DNA of 64,000 nucleotides from Frigidibacter sp. SD6-1 (GCF_030143255.1 NZ_JARJNR010000004.1:186001-250000), one strand, 5' to 3'. Positions 8,952-17,648 are shown, counted from the first letter of the stretch. Numbers and translations are program-made. The notes: a model not told the origin generated them from the sequence alone.

Positions 8952-9956
8952 TCAGCCGTCGAAACCCACTTCTTCCATCAGCTTCAGCGCCGCGGGGCGC
9001 AGCTTGGCGATCTCCGACAGGTTCAGGCTGTCGGGCGTGAACGCGCCCCAGCTCTTCACCAACTCCGACTGCTCGACCCCCGGCTTCACCGGGAATTCGT
9101 TATTGATCTCGGCATAGATCTTCTGCGCTTCGTCGGACGATAGGAATTCCATCAGCTTCAGTGCGGCCTCCTTGTTCGGGGCGGCTTTCGTCAACGCCAC
9201 GCCCGACACGTTCACATGCGTGCCGCCACCTTCGAAGACCGGATAGACGATGCGCACCGAATTGGCCCATTCGGTCTGTTCGGGGTCCGCAAGCATCGCG
9301 CCCATGTAATAGGTGTTGCCCAGCGATATGTCGCATTCGCCCGCCCAGATCGACTTGACCTGATCGCGGTCGCTGCCCTCGGGTTTGTGGGCGAGGTTGG
9401 CGCGCACCGCCGTTGCCCATTCCTTCGCATAGGCCTCGTCGTGATGGCCGATCATCGCGGCCATAAGGGCGAGGTTGTAATCATGTGTACCCGGGCGGGT
9501 ACAGATGCGGCCTTTCCACTTCGGATCGGCCAGATCCTCATAGGTCGTGACCTCGCCGTCGGCCACACGATCCTTCGAGGCATAGACGATTCGCGCGCGG
9601 GTGGTCAGGCCGAACCAGTGGCCCGCCGGGTCGCGGTATTCGGCGGGGATGTTCGCATTCAGCACGTCCGAAGCGACCGGCTGCGTGACGCCCGCATCCA
9701 CCACCTGCTGCAGCCGAGCGATATCGACCGTCATCACCAGATCGGCCGGGCTGCGATCGCCCTCGGCCACCAGGCGCTCGACCATGCCCTTGTCGATCGT
9801 GGCGACATTCACCGCGATCCCGGTCTCGGCGGTGAAAGCGTCGAACAGGGGCTGCACGAGTTCGGGCTGGCGGTGGGAATAGACATTCACCTCGTCAGCC
9901 GCTGCCTGACCGGCGACAGTCGCGAACAGAAGGGGAAGAAGAACGGTCGTGCGCAT
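8952..9956 (-). CDS. Ferric iron ABC transporter, periplasmic binding protein
   Basis: A 334-residue solute-binding protein of the FbpA/FutA family that captures ferric iron in the periplasm. Signal peptide MRTTVLLPLLFATVAGQAAA precedes DEVNVYSHRQPELVQPLFDAF, the usual mature start. The paired-tyrosine region GNTYYMGAMLADPEQ, typical of iron ligands, is at about two thirds of the length, and ends in the KLMEFLSSDEAQKIY motif of the family. I used the ATG at 9956, preceded by AAAGGAAT. No permease or ATPase gene is adjacent, so the rest of the transporter must be elsewhere. Its own hairpin terminator follows. Confidence 0.93.
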   Translation of the reverse strand: MRTTVLLPLLFATVAGQAAADEVNVYSHRQPELVQPLFDAFTAETGIAVNVATIDKGMVERLVAEGDRSPADLVMTVDIARLQQVVDAGVTQPVASDVLNANIPAEYRDPAGHWFGLTTRARIVYASKDRVADGEVTTYEDLADPKWKGRICTRPGTHDYNLALMAAMIGHHDEAYAKEWATAVRANLAHKPEGSDRDQVKSIWAGECDISLGNTYYMGAMLADPEQTEWANSVRIVYPVFEGGGTHVNVSGVALTKAAPNKEAALKLMEFLSSDEAQKIYAEINNEFPVKPGVEQSELVKSWGAFTPDSLNLSEIAKLRPAALKLMEEVGFDG

Positions 9957-10115
9957 TGTTGATTCCTTTAGTCGGGATTTCCTCGTTTCGATACGTCCGG
10001 TGCGGCGACCTGTCAATCCTTACTAATTCCGTCTGACATAATCTCGACGCCGGTGTCTTGGCAAAGCGGCAAAGGCCGGTGATAGATAGATCGTGGAAAC
10101 GGGAAGGAACGAGTG

Positions 10116-10982
10116 ATGAGGCAGGAGTATCAGATCGCGGCCCTCTGGATCGGCGGCGATCTCAGCTATCTTGAGCAGCTTTGCCTGAAATCCTTTCTCG
10201 ACGTCGGCCACCATCTGAAGCTCTATTCCTACGAGCCGATCGGCAATGCGCCAGAGGGTATCGAACATGCCGATGCAAGCGATATCCTGCCCCAGGCCAA
10301 TTTCCTGCGCCATGCCCGCACATCGAGCCCGGCGCTGCATTCCGACCTGTTCCGCTATCATCTTCTGAAGAAGGTCGACCGCACGATCTGGGCCGACACC
10401 GATGCCTATTGCGTGAAGCCCTTCGAAACCGCGACGGGCCATTTCTTCGCCTGGGAAAGCGACAAGGATGTGAACGGCGGCGTTCTCGGTCTGCCGCCGG
10501 ACAGCGAGGCGCTGGGCCAGCTCTTGGACTTCACGCAGGATGAGTTCGCCATCCCTGTCTGGTACGGCAAAAGCTACCGGGAGGAGTTGGAGGCGGCACG
10601 CGATGCGGGCAACCCCATCCATGTCGGCGATCAGCCCTGGGGCGTCTGGGGGCCGCATGCGCTTAGCCATTTCCTGAAAGCGACGGGCGAGATTCGCCAT
10701 GCGCTGCCGCGCGTCGCGCTCTATCCGATTTCCTTCAAGGACCGTATCCTCCTGACCCGGCCCGGCGTGCCGATGGCTGATCATGTGACGGCAGAGACCT
10801 ATTCGATCCATTTCTACGGCCGCCGGATGCGGCGGCGGTTGGTCGAGAAGTTCGACGGTATCCCGAAGCCGCGCTCGATCATCGGCCAGCTCCTGAAGAA
10901 GCATGGCATCGACCCGACGCTTGCGCCGATCCCTTACCACGCGCGCCCCGCCGATACCGAGGACGAGCAGGAAGAGGCGTGA
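10116..10982 (+). CDS. Glycosyltransferase with DXD motif (sugar-binding region type)
   Basis: A 288-residue protein resembling the Gly_transf_sug (Och1/galactosyltransferase-like) group. The core HSDLFRYHLLKK then TIWADTDAYCVKPF contains the metal/nucleotide-sugar DTD at residues 94-96, and EFAIPVWYGKS and HVGDQPWGVWGPHALSHF follow as in this family. Donor and acceptor are unknown; an envelope polysaccharide role is an inference. A GTG at 10113 is also in frame, but GGAAGGA is better spaced for the ATG at 10116. It is monocistronic, between a divergent iron-binding protein and the OmpA gene. Confidence 0.78.
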   Translation: MRQEYQIAALWIGGDLSYLEQLCLKSFLDVGHHLKLYSYEPIGNAPEGIEHADASDILPQANFLRHARTSSPALHSDLFRYHLLKKVDRTIWADTDAYCVKPFETATGHFFAWESDKDVNGGVLGLPPDSEALGQLLDFTQDEFAIPVWYGKSYREELEAARDAGNPIHVGDQPWGVWGPHALSHFLKATGEIRHALPRVALYPISFKDRILLTRPGVPMADHVTAETYSIHFYGRRMRRRLVEKFDGIPKPRSIIGQLLKKHGIDPTLAPIPYHARPADTEDEQEEA

Positions 10983-11038
10983 GAGCCTTCAGGATGCAGC
11001 GTTCATGCGCGGCTTGCTGCCGGGGCGGCCGACTTTTC

Positions 11039-11066
11039 GGAACCGTTATTGCCTAACGGACGTTCC
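11039..11066 (+). other. Imperfect stem-loop upstream of the OmpA gene
   Basis: Outer arms GGAAC/GTTCC enclose inner arms CCGTTA/TAACGG with a TTGCC loop. It lies 42 bases before the OmpA-family start, in the 125-base gap after the glycosyltransferase. It may be a terminator without U tract, a regulator site or part of a leader; sequence alone does not tell. Confidence 0.4.
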
Positions 11067-11107
11067 CCTCCGACTTTGGGTCGAATGCAGTTCCATGAGG
11101 GAAATCC

Positions 11108-13186
11108 ATGCTTCGTATGTTCAAGTCCTCGACGGCTCTGGTTGCGAGCCTGTCACTTCTGGTGCCGCATGGCGCCGTGTTCGCACAGGAAAGCAGCCCG
11201 GATACCAGTCCGGCGATGATCTGCGCCGATGGCACCCAACTGCCCTGCGCCGAAGGGGTCGAGGCGATCCCGGCGCCGACGGCCGCCGAGCCCGCCGCCG
11301 AGCCCGCAGCCGAACCAGCCGCCGAACCGGAGGCTGAACCCGAACCAGAGCCCACCGCCGAACCGGCGCCGGAACCCGAGGCGAGCCCCGAGCCCGCACC
11401 GGAGCCTGCGGCCGAACCGGCCCCTGAATCTACCCCTGAGTCCACAGCTGAGCCTGCCCCTGAGCCGGTCGCCGAACCGACCCCCGAACCCGCAGACGAA
11501 GCGCCCGCAGACGAAGCGCCCGCAGATGAAGCGCCCGCAGCCGAAGCACCCGCAGAGCAGCCAGCCCCGGAGCAGCCCGCGGCAGAGACGCCCGCAGAGG
11601 AAGCGCCCGCAGCCGAACCCGCGCCCGTCACCGAGCCTGAGCCTCAACCCGATCCCGAGGTCCAGCCCGAGGCCGAGCCCGCCGCGCCCGAGGCGGAAGT
11701 CCCGACTGCCGAGGATCTTGAAAAGGCGCTCGGCGAAGAGCTGAACGGCTCCGCGACCGAACCCGCGCCGGACGCGCAGACCGAACCGGCGGCCGAACCC
11801 GCGCCGAGCGAAGAGCCCGTGGCGGAACCCGCCGCCGAAGCTCCCGCCGCCGAAGCACCGGCCGAGGAAGCGCCCGCAGAGGAAACGCCCGCAGAGACAG
11901 AGGCGGCGCCCACCGCCGAGGATCTGGAGAAGGCGCTCGCCGAACCGCCCGCCGAGGCGACCGAGCTGCCGGTGGTGACGCCCGCGACCGCCGATATCGT
12001 CGAGGAACTGGCCGCCGAGGGCAGCCTGCCCTCGACTGAAGTGGTGCCCGACCTGCCGGTCCAGCCCGAGCCGGAAACCGGCGAGGCGCCTGTCGCCGAG
12101 GCGGCGCAGATCCTGACCGAGGCCGCTGGCGGCACAGAGGCTGGCCCAGCCACCGCCGAGGTACCCGCAGAGGCCGTCACGCAGGTCACCGAAGAGGAGG
12201 TGACAGCAGACACGGCCCGCTCGTCGTCGGAGGATTTCGCCAACAAGGTGAACGAGGCTGCCGGGGCCGCCAAGGCCGCGAATGTCGCCCAGCCGCAGGT
12301 TGTCGAGCGCAAGAAGGGCCTCTCGGACACCGAGAAGCTCCTGCTCCTCGGCGCCGGGGCGCTGGTCGTCGGTGCGATGCTCTCGAACAACCGCAAGGTC
12401 GAGATGAACTCGGGCGACCGCGTGGTCGTCAGCCGCGACGGCCAGTATTCGGTGCTGAAGGACGATGACGCGCTGCTGCGCCAACCCGGTTCGAAAGTGC
12501 GGACCGAGACCTTCCGCGACGGCTCGACCCGCACGACGGTGACCCGGCCCGACGGCAGCCGGGTGGTGACGATCCGCGACGCCGAACAGCGCGTCCTGCG
12601 CCGGGTCCATGTGGCGCCGGATGGCCGCGAGACGCTTCTGATCGACGATCTGGCAACCTACGAGCCGGTGGTGGTGACGAAGCTGCCGAAGAGCCGCCCC
12701 CAGCCGATCGATGTGACGACCGCCGACGAGGAGGCGCTGCGCGTGGCGCTGGCCACGCGAAGCGACGTGGGCCGCCGCTTCAGCCTGCGTCAGGTGCGCA
12801 ACATCTGGGAAGTGCGCTCGCTGGTGCCGGTGATCGACCTCGACACGATCACCTTCGAAAGCGGATCGGCTGCGATCCGGCCAGAACAGGCCAAGGCACT
12901 CGCTGGCCTGGGCAAGCTGATCCAGTCCTATATCCGCAAGGACCCGTCCGAGGTCTTCCTGATCGAAGGCCATACCGATGCTGTGGGCAGCGCCGCTTAT
13001 AATCTCGCGCTGTCGGATCGCCGGGCAGAATCTGTGGCCCTTGCCCTCACCGAATATTTCGGCGTCCCGCCCGAGAATATGGTGGTGCAGGGCTATGGCG
13101 AGGACTTCCTGAAGGTCGACACCCAAAGCGACGAACGCGCCAACCGCCGCGCCAGCGTCCGCCGGATCACCTCGCTTCTGCGCTGA
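11108..13186 (+). CDS. OmpA family protein with long Pro/Glu/Ala-rich tether
   Basis: A 692-residue envelope protein. A signal peptide (about 1-26, ending AVFAQ) is followed by a disordered stretch of about 300 residues built of EPA, AEP and EAP repeats, a helical part, a hydrophobic segment around 410-425 (LLLLGAGALVVGAML), a central beta-rich region, and an OmpA-type peptidoglycan-binding domain at about 575-690 (FESGSAAIRPEQ, EGHTDAVGSAAYN, LSDRRAESVA, GEDFLKVDTQSDERANRRASV). It probably links the inner membrane or periplasm to peptidoglycan. Four successive 15-base units (CGCAGACGAAGCGCC type) occur at 11491-11550. A ribosome site GAGGGAAA precedes the ATG, and a strong terminator follows the stop. 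Confidence 0.9.
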   Translation: MLRMFKSSTALVASLSLLVPHGAVFAQESSPDTSPAMICADGTQLPCAEGVEAIPAPTAAEPAAEPAAEPAAEPEAEPEPEPTAEPAPEPEASPEPAPEPAAEPAPESTPESTAEPAPEPVAEPTPEPADEAPADEAPADEAPAAEAPAEQPAPEQPAAETPAEEAPAAEPAPVTEPEPQPDPEVQPEAEPAAPEAEVPTAEDLEKALGEELNGSATEPAPDAQTEPAAEPAPSEEPVAEPAAEAPAAEAPAEEAPAEETPAETEAAPTAEDLEKALAEPPAEATELPVVTPATADIVEELAAEGSLPSTEVVPDLPVQPEPETGEAPVAEAAQILTEAAGGTEAGPATAEVPAEAVTQVTEEEVTADTARSSSEDFANKVNEAAGAAKAANVAQPQVVERKKGLSDTEKLLLLGAGALVVGAMLSNNRKVEMNSGDRVVVSRDGQYSVLKDDDALLRQPGSKVRTETFRDGSTRTTVTRPDGSRVVTIRDAEQRVLRRVHVAPDGRETLLIDDLATYEPVVVTKLPKSRPQPIDVTTADEEALRVALATRSDVGRRFSLRQVRNIWEVRSLVPVIDLDTITFESGSAAIRPEQAKALAGLGKLIQSYIRKDPSEVFLIEGHTDAVGSAAYNLALSDRRAESVALALTEYFGVPPENMVVQGYGEDFLKVDTQSDERANRRASVRRITSLLR
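11491..11550 (+). repeat. 15-bp coding tandem repeat (four units)
   Basis: Four consecutive units of CGCAGACGAAGCGCC, the last two with base changes, encode repeats of Ala-Asp/Ala-Glu-Ala-Pro inside the tether of the OmpA protein. Such units can change copy number by slippage. Confidence 0.75.
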
Positions 13187-13209
13187 ACCGGACCGCGCCG
13201 AGACCTTGG

Positions 13210-13236
13210 GGCCGCCCTTCGGGGCGGCCTTTTCTT
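13210..13236 (+). terminator. Rho-independent terminator after the OmpA gene
   Basis: Arms GGCCGCCC and GGGCGGCC with a TTCG tetraloop, followed by TTTTCTTT. It lies 23 bases after the stop codon. Confidence 0.95.
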
Positions 13237-13302
13237 TGCGCAGGCTCCGGGTCGCCGACTATGGGGCGGCGGTGCAGGGTGCGCGGGCGAAAGGAGCTTC
13301 CC

Positions 13303-13776
13303 ATGACCCTATGTTTCGAACCGATCCCGACCGCCCAGGTCCGCGCCATCCGCGCCGGTGGCCCCGATGCCAACGGCATTCCGGCCGAGCGCGGCTTCAT
13401 ATCTGCAGGCAGCGGCGAGCCCTGCCGCCACTGCCTCAATCAGGTGCCAAAGGGCCAGGAATACTTGATCCTCGCGCACAGGCCCTTCGCGGCGCTGCAA
13501 CCCTATGCGGAATGCGGGCCCATCTTCCTCTGCGCTGACGATTGCGCGGCATGGGGCGGGGCGGGCCTGCCGCCGATCCTGACCATGTCCGACGACTATC
13601 TCCTGAAAGGCTACCGGGCGAACGACCGGATCTTCTACGGCACCGGCCGGGTGGTGCCGAGGGCAGAGGTTTCATCCTATGCCGAGGCGCTGCTTGCCGA
13701 TCCCGACGTCGCCTATGTCGATGTCCGCTCGGCGAGGAACAATTGCTTTCAGCTTCGCATCCGCCGGGGGGATTGA
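13303..13776 (+). CDS. DUF1203 domain protein
   Basis: A 157-residue soluble protein matching the DUF1203 pattern: an N-terminal PTAQVRAIRAGGPDANG segment, a CRHCL cysteine pair, YLILAHRPF, a further C...FLCADDC cluster and a C-terminal VDVRSARNNCFQLRI strand. The cysteines suggest metal binding but this is not demonstrated. The frame is open from 13261; AAGGAG at 13291 sets the start at the ATG 13303. Function unknown. Confidence 0.85.
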   Translation: MTLCFEPIPTAQVRAIRAGGPDANGIPAERGFISAGSGEPCRHCLNQVPKGQEYLILAHRPFAALQPYAECGPIFLCADDCAAWGGAGLPPILTMSDDYLLKGYRANDRIFYGTGRVVPRAEVSSYAEALLADPDVAYVDVRSARNNCFQLRIRRGD

Positions 13777-13910
13777 CATAGATCAAGGGGCAGCGCGAGG
13801 GAATCGGCTAGGCAGAACGGGCAGGGCGATCTCTCCCTTCGCCGCATCGCGGCGGCCGTTGATCGCCCGGTTCCGGGCAGGCTCCCTCCCTTCCGCCTGG
13901 CCGTACCCTT

Positions 13911-13937
13911 CGCTGCGGGCCCCTCGTGCCCGCAGCG
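13911..13937. terminator. Hairpin between convergent genes
   Basis: Ten-base perfect arms (CGCTGCGGGC and complement) with a CCCTCGT loop, in the 167-base gap between the DUF1203 gene and the minus-strand DUF1761 gene. CCTTTCT follows on the plus strand. No strong U run, so terminator function is likely but not certain. Confidence 0.6.
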
Positions 13938-13943
13938 CCTTTC

Positions 13944-14315
13944 TCACAAGAGCCCCTGCGCCGCGATCATCAGCGCGCCCATGGCGAGCGGATAGCTTCC
14001 GTCGACCAGCGCTGCGCCCGCCGTCTTCTGGCTGAAGAGCCCGCCCGCCAGTTGCAGGGCGCCGGTCGCAAGGATCGCGGCGAGCGCCGTCCAGAGGTCG
14101 TTGCGCGTTGCGGTCAGCCCGATGACGAGCGCGAGAAGGAAGGTTCCGGCAAGTTGCAGTGCCATGGCCCCCTCCGGCGGCCGGGCAGGGGGCGAAATGC
14201 CATGGCTGCCCGCCGCCCAGATCCGCCCGAAGAGCGGGCCGAACCACACCATGCCGAGCGCGAAGGCCGCCGCGGTGCCGACAAGGACCGCAAGCCAGTT
14301 GATATCTGAAAGCAT
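13944..14315 (-). CDS. DUF1761 family membrane protein
   Basis: A 123-residue inner-membrane protein with four hydrophobic segments: an N-terminal INWLAVLVGTAAAFALGMVWFGPLF, then LQLAGTFLLALVIGLT, a third around LWTALAAILATGALQLAGG and a C-terminal PLAMGALMIAAQGLL. The WFGPLFGRIW motif of DUF1761 is present. Function unknown. It follows the SRPBCC gene by about ten bases and probably belongs to the ArsR-SRPBCC unit; GGGGGATAGG stands before its ATG. Confidence 0.85.
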   Translation of the reverse strand: MLSDINWLAVLVGTAAAFALGMVWFGPLFGRIWAAGSHGISPPARPPEGAMALQLAGTFLLALVIGLTATRNDLWTALAAILATGALQLAGGLFSQKTAGAALVDGSYPLAMGALMIAAQGLL

Positions 14316-14324
14316 CCTATCCCC

Positions 14325-14747
14325 CTAAGCCAGTTCCCGGCCGAGAACCTCGAGGATCCGCGCCCAGCCGGCATCGTGATTGTCGCGCGATTCCTCGCTG
14401 GGGAACCGCACATGGGTCAGCGTGATCCGCGTGCACGCCGCCTCGGGTGCGAGGTCGATCGTCACCTCGCTGCCGTCGGCGGAAAAGGGCGATTCCCAGC
14501 CGAAGCGGATGCGGCTGCGGGGCGTCAGCTCCTGATAGGTGCCCGAGTGCGGAATATCGCGCTCGCACACGCGCATGATCATGGAAAACCGCTCGCCCAC
14601 CCGGGGATCGGTCACGCAGTCCAGAACGGTGACACCCTCGGCGGGCAGCATGAACCGCGCGAGCGTCTCGGCGTTCAGCCAGGCGTCATGGACCTTCTTC
14701 GCCGGGGCCGCGATCGTGCGGCTGACGGTCAGTCGGAGGTCGCTCAT
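14325..14747 (-). CDS. SRPBCC/AHSA1 domain protein
   Basis: A 140-residue START-like/AHSA1 (activator of Hsp90 ATPase homologue 1-like) protein that binds a hydrophobic ligand in a helix-grip pocket. Visible family features: LTVSRTIAAPAKKVHDAWLN at the start, VGERFSMIMR in the middle, and the C-terminal HVRFPSEESRDNHDAGWARIL helix. The gene overlaps the 3' end of the ArsR gene by 62 bases in another frame, the arrangement usual for ArsR-SRPBCC pairs. The ligand is unknown. Confidence 0.9.
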   Translation of the reverse strand: MSDLRLTVSRTIAAPAKKVHDAWLNAETLARFMLPAEGVTVLDCVTDPRVGERFSMIMRVCERDIPHSGTYQELTPRSRIRFGWESPFSADGSEVTIDLAPEAACTRITLTHVRFPSEESRDNHDAGWARILEVLGRELA

Positions 14748-15081
14748 CTTCCTGCTCCTCGGTCAGAACCTCGTTCAGGGCGTCGAGCGTGAGCGACCAG
14801 ACAGAGCGCAGCCGCCCGAACCAGCGGTCGATCTCCCGGACCGGTTCGAGGTCGATCTCGATCAGATGCTCGCGCCAGACGGTGCGGCGGTGAACGAGAC
14901 CGGCGGCTTCCAGGACCTTGATATGCTTGGACACGGCATTGAGGCTCATGTCGAAGCGCTTGGCGATATCCGTCACCCTGAGCGCGCCTTCCTGCGCCAG
15001 AAAGGTCAAGATCGCGCGCCGCGTGGGATCGGACGCCGCCTTCAGGATCTCCGTCAGCGAATCGTCCGTTCGTTCAACCAT
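14686..15081 (-). CDS. ArsR family transcriptional regulator
   Basis: A 131-residue winged-helix repressor. ILKAASDPTRRAILTFLAQ, the classical ArsR start, is followed by the recognition region MSLNAVSKHIKVLEAAGLV and the wing HRRTVWREHLIEID. No metal-binding ELCVCD-type cluster is present, placing it in the SRPBCC-associated, non-metal branch. It is the first gene of a likely three-gene unit (ArsR, SRPBCC, DUF1761) and probably autoregulates it. The final residues are Arg/Asp/Glu rich because this part is read over the start of the SRPBCC gene. Confidence 0.92.
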   Translation of the reverse strand: MVERTDDSLTEILKAASDPTRRAILTFLAQEGALRVTDIAKRFDMSLNAVSKHIKVLEAAGLVHRRTVWREHLIEIDLEPVREIDRWFGRLRSVWSLTLDALNEVLTEEQEDERPPTDRQPHDRGPGEEGP

Positions 15082-15220
15082 ATGGTGGAATTATGCTGTG
15101 CGGCGCCATCAGTCAACCAGTTAGGTGAATGATAGATTGTTTCGAACCTTGATGCCGGTTTCAATATTCCGCCGCAATCGCGATCTATGCAGCCCATGGA
15201 GTAATAGCGAGGCGCACTAC

Positions 15221-16840
15221 ATGAATAGGTTGAATGTCCTGACGTTTCTTTTCGCCGGACTGGCTGCCGTCTCGCCGCCGGTCTCCGCCAAGGAGTTTGC
15301 GACGGAAGTCTATCTTCTGGAACAATCCGCCTGGCCGAGTATGAAACTGGGCAAGCTCGATGACATGAGGAAGCGGGCCGAGGTCTATCACCATCTGCCA
15401 GAGGACGCAGAGCAGAATTACGCGCGTCAGCGGGCATTTTTCGGTCTGTTCGAGGTCAGCGACCCGGATATCGCGGCGATGGCCGAACGCTGGGTCAAGG
15501 AGGAACCGGATTCTCCCTATGCACAGACCGCCCGAGCCGCCAGTCTCTACGGCAAGGCACTCCGATTGAGGGGTAAAGGCTCCATCGCCCAAACCTATCC
15601 GGCCGCGCTGGAGGCGGCTGGAGCCTATTTTCGCGAAGCAGGTACACACGCGGAAAGGGCCTATGAGCTTGCACCAGATCTGGTCGTCGCCTCGGACTAT
15701 CTTATGAGTGTCAGCGCCTACATCGGGCCCAAGCAACCGGTGAAGGAACTGATCGCAGAAGTGATGTCGACCGTTCCCAACCGCAGAACGCTGCAATTCG
15801 CGGCCAGGGCACTATCGCCGCGCTGGGGCGGGTCGGTCGAGGCGGTCATGGCGCTTTGCAATGATCACGCCGCGCAAGTGCCGAATGTGGAGGGCTATAC
15901 CGTGCCCGTCTGCCAGGCTGACCTTCTGGATGATGCCGGTCTCGTCGCGGGTAATCGGGCCGACCTGATCGCGGTCATCTCGACCTCCGAGCAGCCATTT
16001 CTGCAGCGGATGCGGATCAATCAGGCGCTGGACGCGGGCGACAGGAGCCCCGAGTTGCAGAAGCGGCTCGAAGCGTTCCTGGCTGACGAGTTCGAGACCG
16101 ACGAGCGCCTCGCTTGGGCCCTGGACGAAACCTTCTACCGCCCGGCTGGACGCCCTTTGATCAAGCTCGCTGTCTGGATGCGGCGGATGGGATATGCATG
16201 GCTGCAACTGCAGCGCGATCCGGCAAATGCCGATCTGATATCCGAGGTCTTGTCAGGGCCGCCCATGCCGGGGCCAAAGCCGCCCGGGCCGACGCTCGCC
16301 AAGCGCGTGGAGATGTATGTGACTGCGCTCAAGGACAACCCGTACAATCCGACAATGTGGTCGATGCTCGGAACGGATCTGCGTTTCGCGCTCGGCGAAA
16401 CCGTGGCGGAACCATACCTTCAGAACGCGATCGTCTATTCGAATCATGGGCCTAACGCGCTTTTTCAATACGCCGACCTGAAGGCTTCGGTCTTTGTTAA
16501 CCAGTGGCGGGGCTACGCGTCTGAAACGGGCGGCGATCGAGACAATCCCGAAGTTAGAGAAGGGGATGCGGAGACTCTTCTGTGCCCGTTCACCCGGGCC
16601 GCCCGGTTCTATGCGCTGCAATGTGCGGTCGAGCGCGTTGCCGCATCACAGTGTCAGCGTGAATTTGCCGGCCAAGAGTGGACCGCAGCAGTTGCTGCCG
16701 TAAGGAAGGCCGGAATCTGTCAGAAAGAGCTGACAGGAGAGCTGGCCGACATTCAGTTCATGCCACATGACGTGGACCTTTCGAAGATCGAGTTGCCAGA
16801 CTCGGCGAACGATCTCGATCTGCCGCTACCGCTTCCCTGA
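15221..16840 (+). CDS. Exported protein of unknown function, helical repeat-like
   Basis: A 539-residue protein with a signal peptide (MNRLNVLTFLFAGLAAVSPPV, cleavage near SAKE). The mature part is alpha-helical with repeated Ala/Tyr/Leu spacing resembling TPR units (for example ARAASLYGKALRLRGKG, AAGAYFREAGTHAERAYELAPD and YNPTMWSMLGTDLRFALG), and it has cysteines that could pair in the periplasm. The frame is open from 15125, but only the ATG at 15221 gives the signal peptide. I do not recognise the family. G+C looks slightly lower than neighbours, and it lies between a divergent ArsR unit and convergent rlmJ, overlapping rlmJ tail to tail by 15 bases. Confidence 0.7.
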   Translation: MNRLNVLTFLFAGLAAVSPPVSAKEFATEVYLLEQSAWPSMKLGKLDDMRKRAEVYHHLPEDAEQNYARQRAFFGLFEVSDPDIAAMAERWVKEEPDSPYAQTARAASLYGKALRLRGKGSIAQTYPAALEAAGAYFREAGTHAERAYELAPDLVVASDYLMSVSAYIGPKQPVKELIAEVMSTVPNRRTLQFAARALSPRWGGSVEAVMALCNDHAAQVPNVEGYTVPVCQADLLDDAGLVAGNRADLIAVISTSEQPFLQRMRINQALDAGDRSPELQKRLEAFLADEFETDERLAWALDETFYRPAGRPLIKLAVWMRRMGYAWLQLQRDPANADLISEVLSGPPMPGPKPPGPTLAKRVEMYVTALKDNPYNPTMWSMLGTDLRFALGETVAEPYLQNAIVYSNHGPNALFQYADLKASVFVNQWRGYASETGGDRDNPEVREGDAETLLCPFTRAARFYALQCAVERVAASQCQREFAGQEWTAAVAAVRKAGICQKELTGELADIQFMPHDVDLSKIELPDSANDLDLPLPLP

Positions 16841-17620
16841 CCCGGCCATCAATCGATCCATCCGCGCCGCCTCGGCTTCGCTCCCAAAAGGCGTGTTCAG
16901 GATGAACATGCCCGATCCCACCATCCCGTGCCCGTCGCGGGCGGGGGGGAAGCGCATCTCATGCTGCAGGACCTTCGGGAAATTCATGGCGGCGAGAGCC
17001 GTTGTCATCGGCCGGTGCCGACCATCGGTCAGGATCGGATACCAGAGCGCGATGGTGCCGACATTCCATTTGCGATGGATGGCGGCGATGCGTCTGGGGA
17101 TCGTCTCATAATCGGCCTTCACCTCCCAGGACGGGTCGATCAGCATCAGCCCGCGGCGCGGTTCCGGCGGGGTGAGGGCAAGCGCCAGATCCATCCCGTC
17201 GGCCTTCCGGCAGGCCACCGGCCAGGGCAGCATCGCGGCCAGAAGCGCCTCATATTCCTGCGGGTGAAGCTCGCAGACCGTGGCGCGGTCGTCGGGCCGG
17301 AGGAGATGGGCGGCGACCAGCGGCGAGCCTGGATAGGCGCGCTCCCCGTGATCGCGGCGCACGGCCGCCAGAACACGGGCATAGGGATGATCCGGCGGAA
17401 ACCAGCCCTTCGCCTCGGCCAGATCGATCCCCGCCGCCGCCTCGCCGGTCTTCGCGGCCTCGGCGCTGCCCAGATCGTAAAGCCCGCGCCCTGCATGGGT
17501 TTCGATATAGCTGAAGGGTTTGTCCTTCCTGCCCAGATAGTCGAGCATCACCGCCAGAAGCGCATGCTTCTGCACATCCGCCATGTTCCCGGCGTGATAG
17601 GCATGTTGATAGGAAAGCAT
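16826..17620 (-). CDS. rlmJ: 23S rRNA (adenine(2030)-N6)-methyltransferase RlmJ
   Basis: SAM-dependent methyltransferase modifying A2030 of 23S rRNA. The 264-residue protein begins MLSYQHAYHAGNMADVQKH, a signature of RlmJ, with YIETHAGRGLYDL as the SAM-binding loop and LMLIDPSWEVKADY as the catalytic motif, where E. coli has DPPYE; the second proline is Ser and Tyr is Trp here. The long open frame upstream is discarded because GGAGGGACT precedes the ATG at 17620. Family and role are firm. Confidence 0.94.
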   Translation of the reverse strand: MLSYQHAYHAGNMADVQKHALLAVMLDYLGRKDKPFSYIETHAGRGLYDLGSAEAAKTGEAAAGIDLAEAKGWFPPDHPYARVLAAVRRDHGERAYPGSPLVAAHLLRPDDRATVCELHPQEYEALLAAMLPWPVACRKADGMDLALALTPPEPRRGLMLIDPSWEVKADYETIPRRIAAIHRKWNVGTIALWYPILTDGRHRPMTTALAAMNFPKVLQHEMRFPPARDGHGMVGSGMFILNTPFGSEAEAARMDRLMAGSGKR

Positions 17621-17648
17621 AGTCCCTCCGGCAGTCTGGGCCCCCGGG

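Noticed and set aside
11280-11900. Repetitive region that could suggest a CRISPR-like array
   Set aside because: The repeats are in-frame EPA/AEAP codon repeats without spacers of constant length.
11153-13126. A 657-residue open frame on the minus strand opposite the OmpA gene
   Set aside because: It is an antisense shadow of the GCC/GAG/CCC repeat codons (Gly/Arg/Leu-rich translation with no motif); the plus strand has signal peptide, OmpA domain, ribosome site and terminator.
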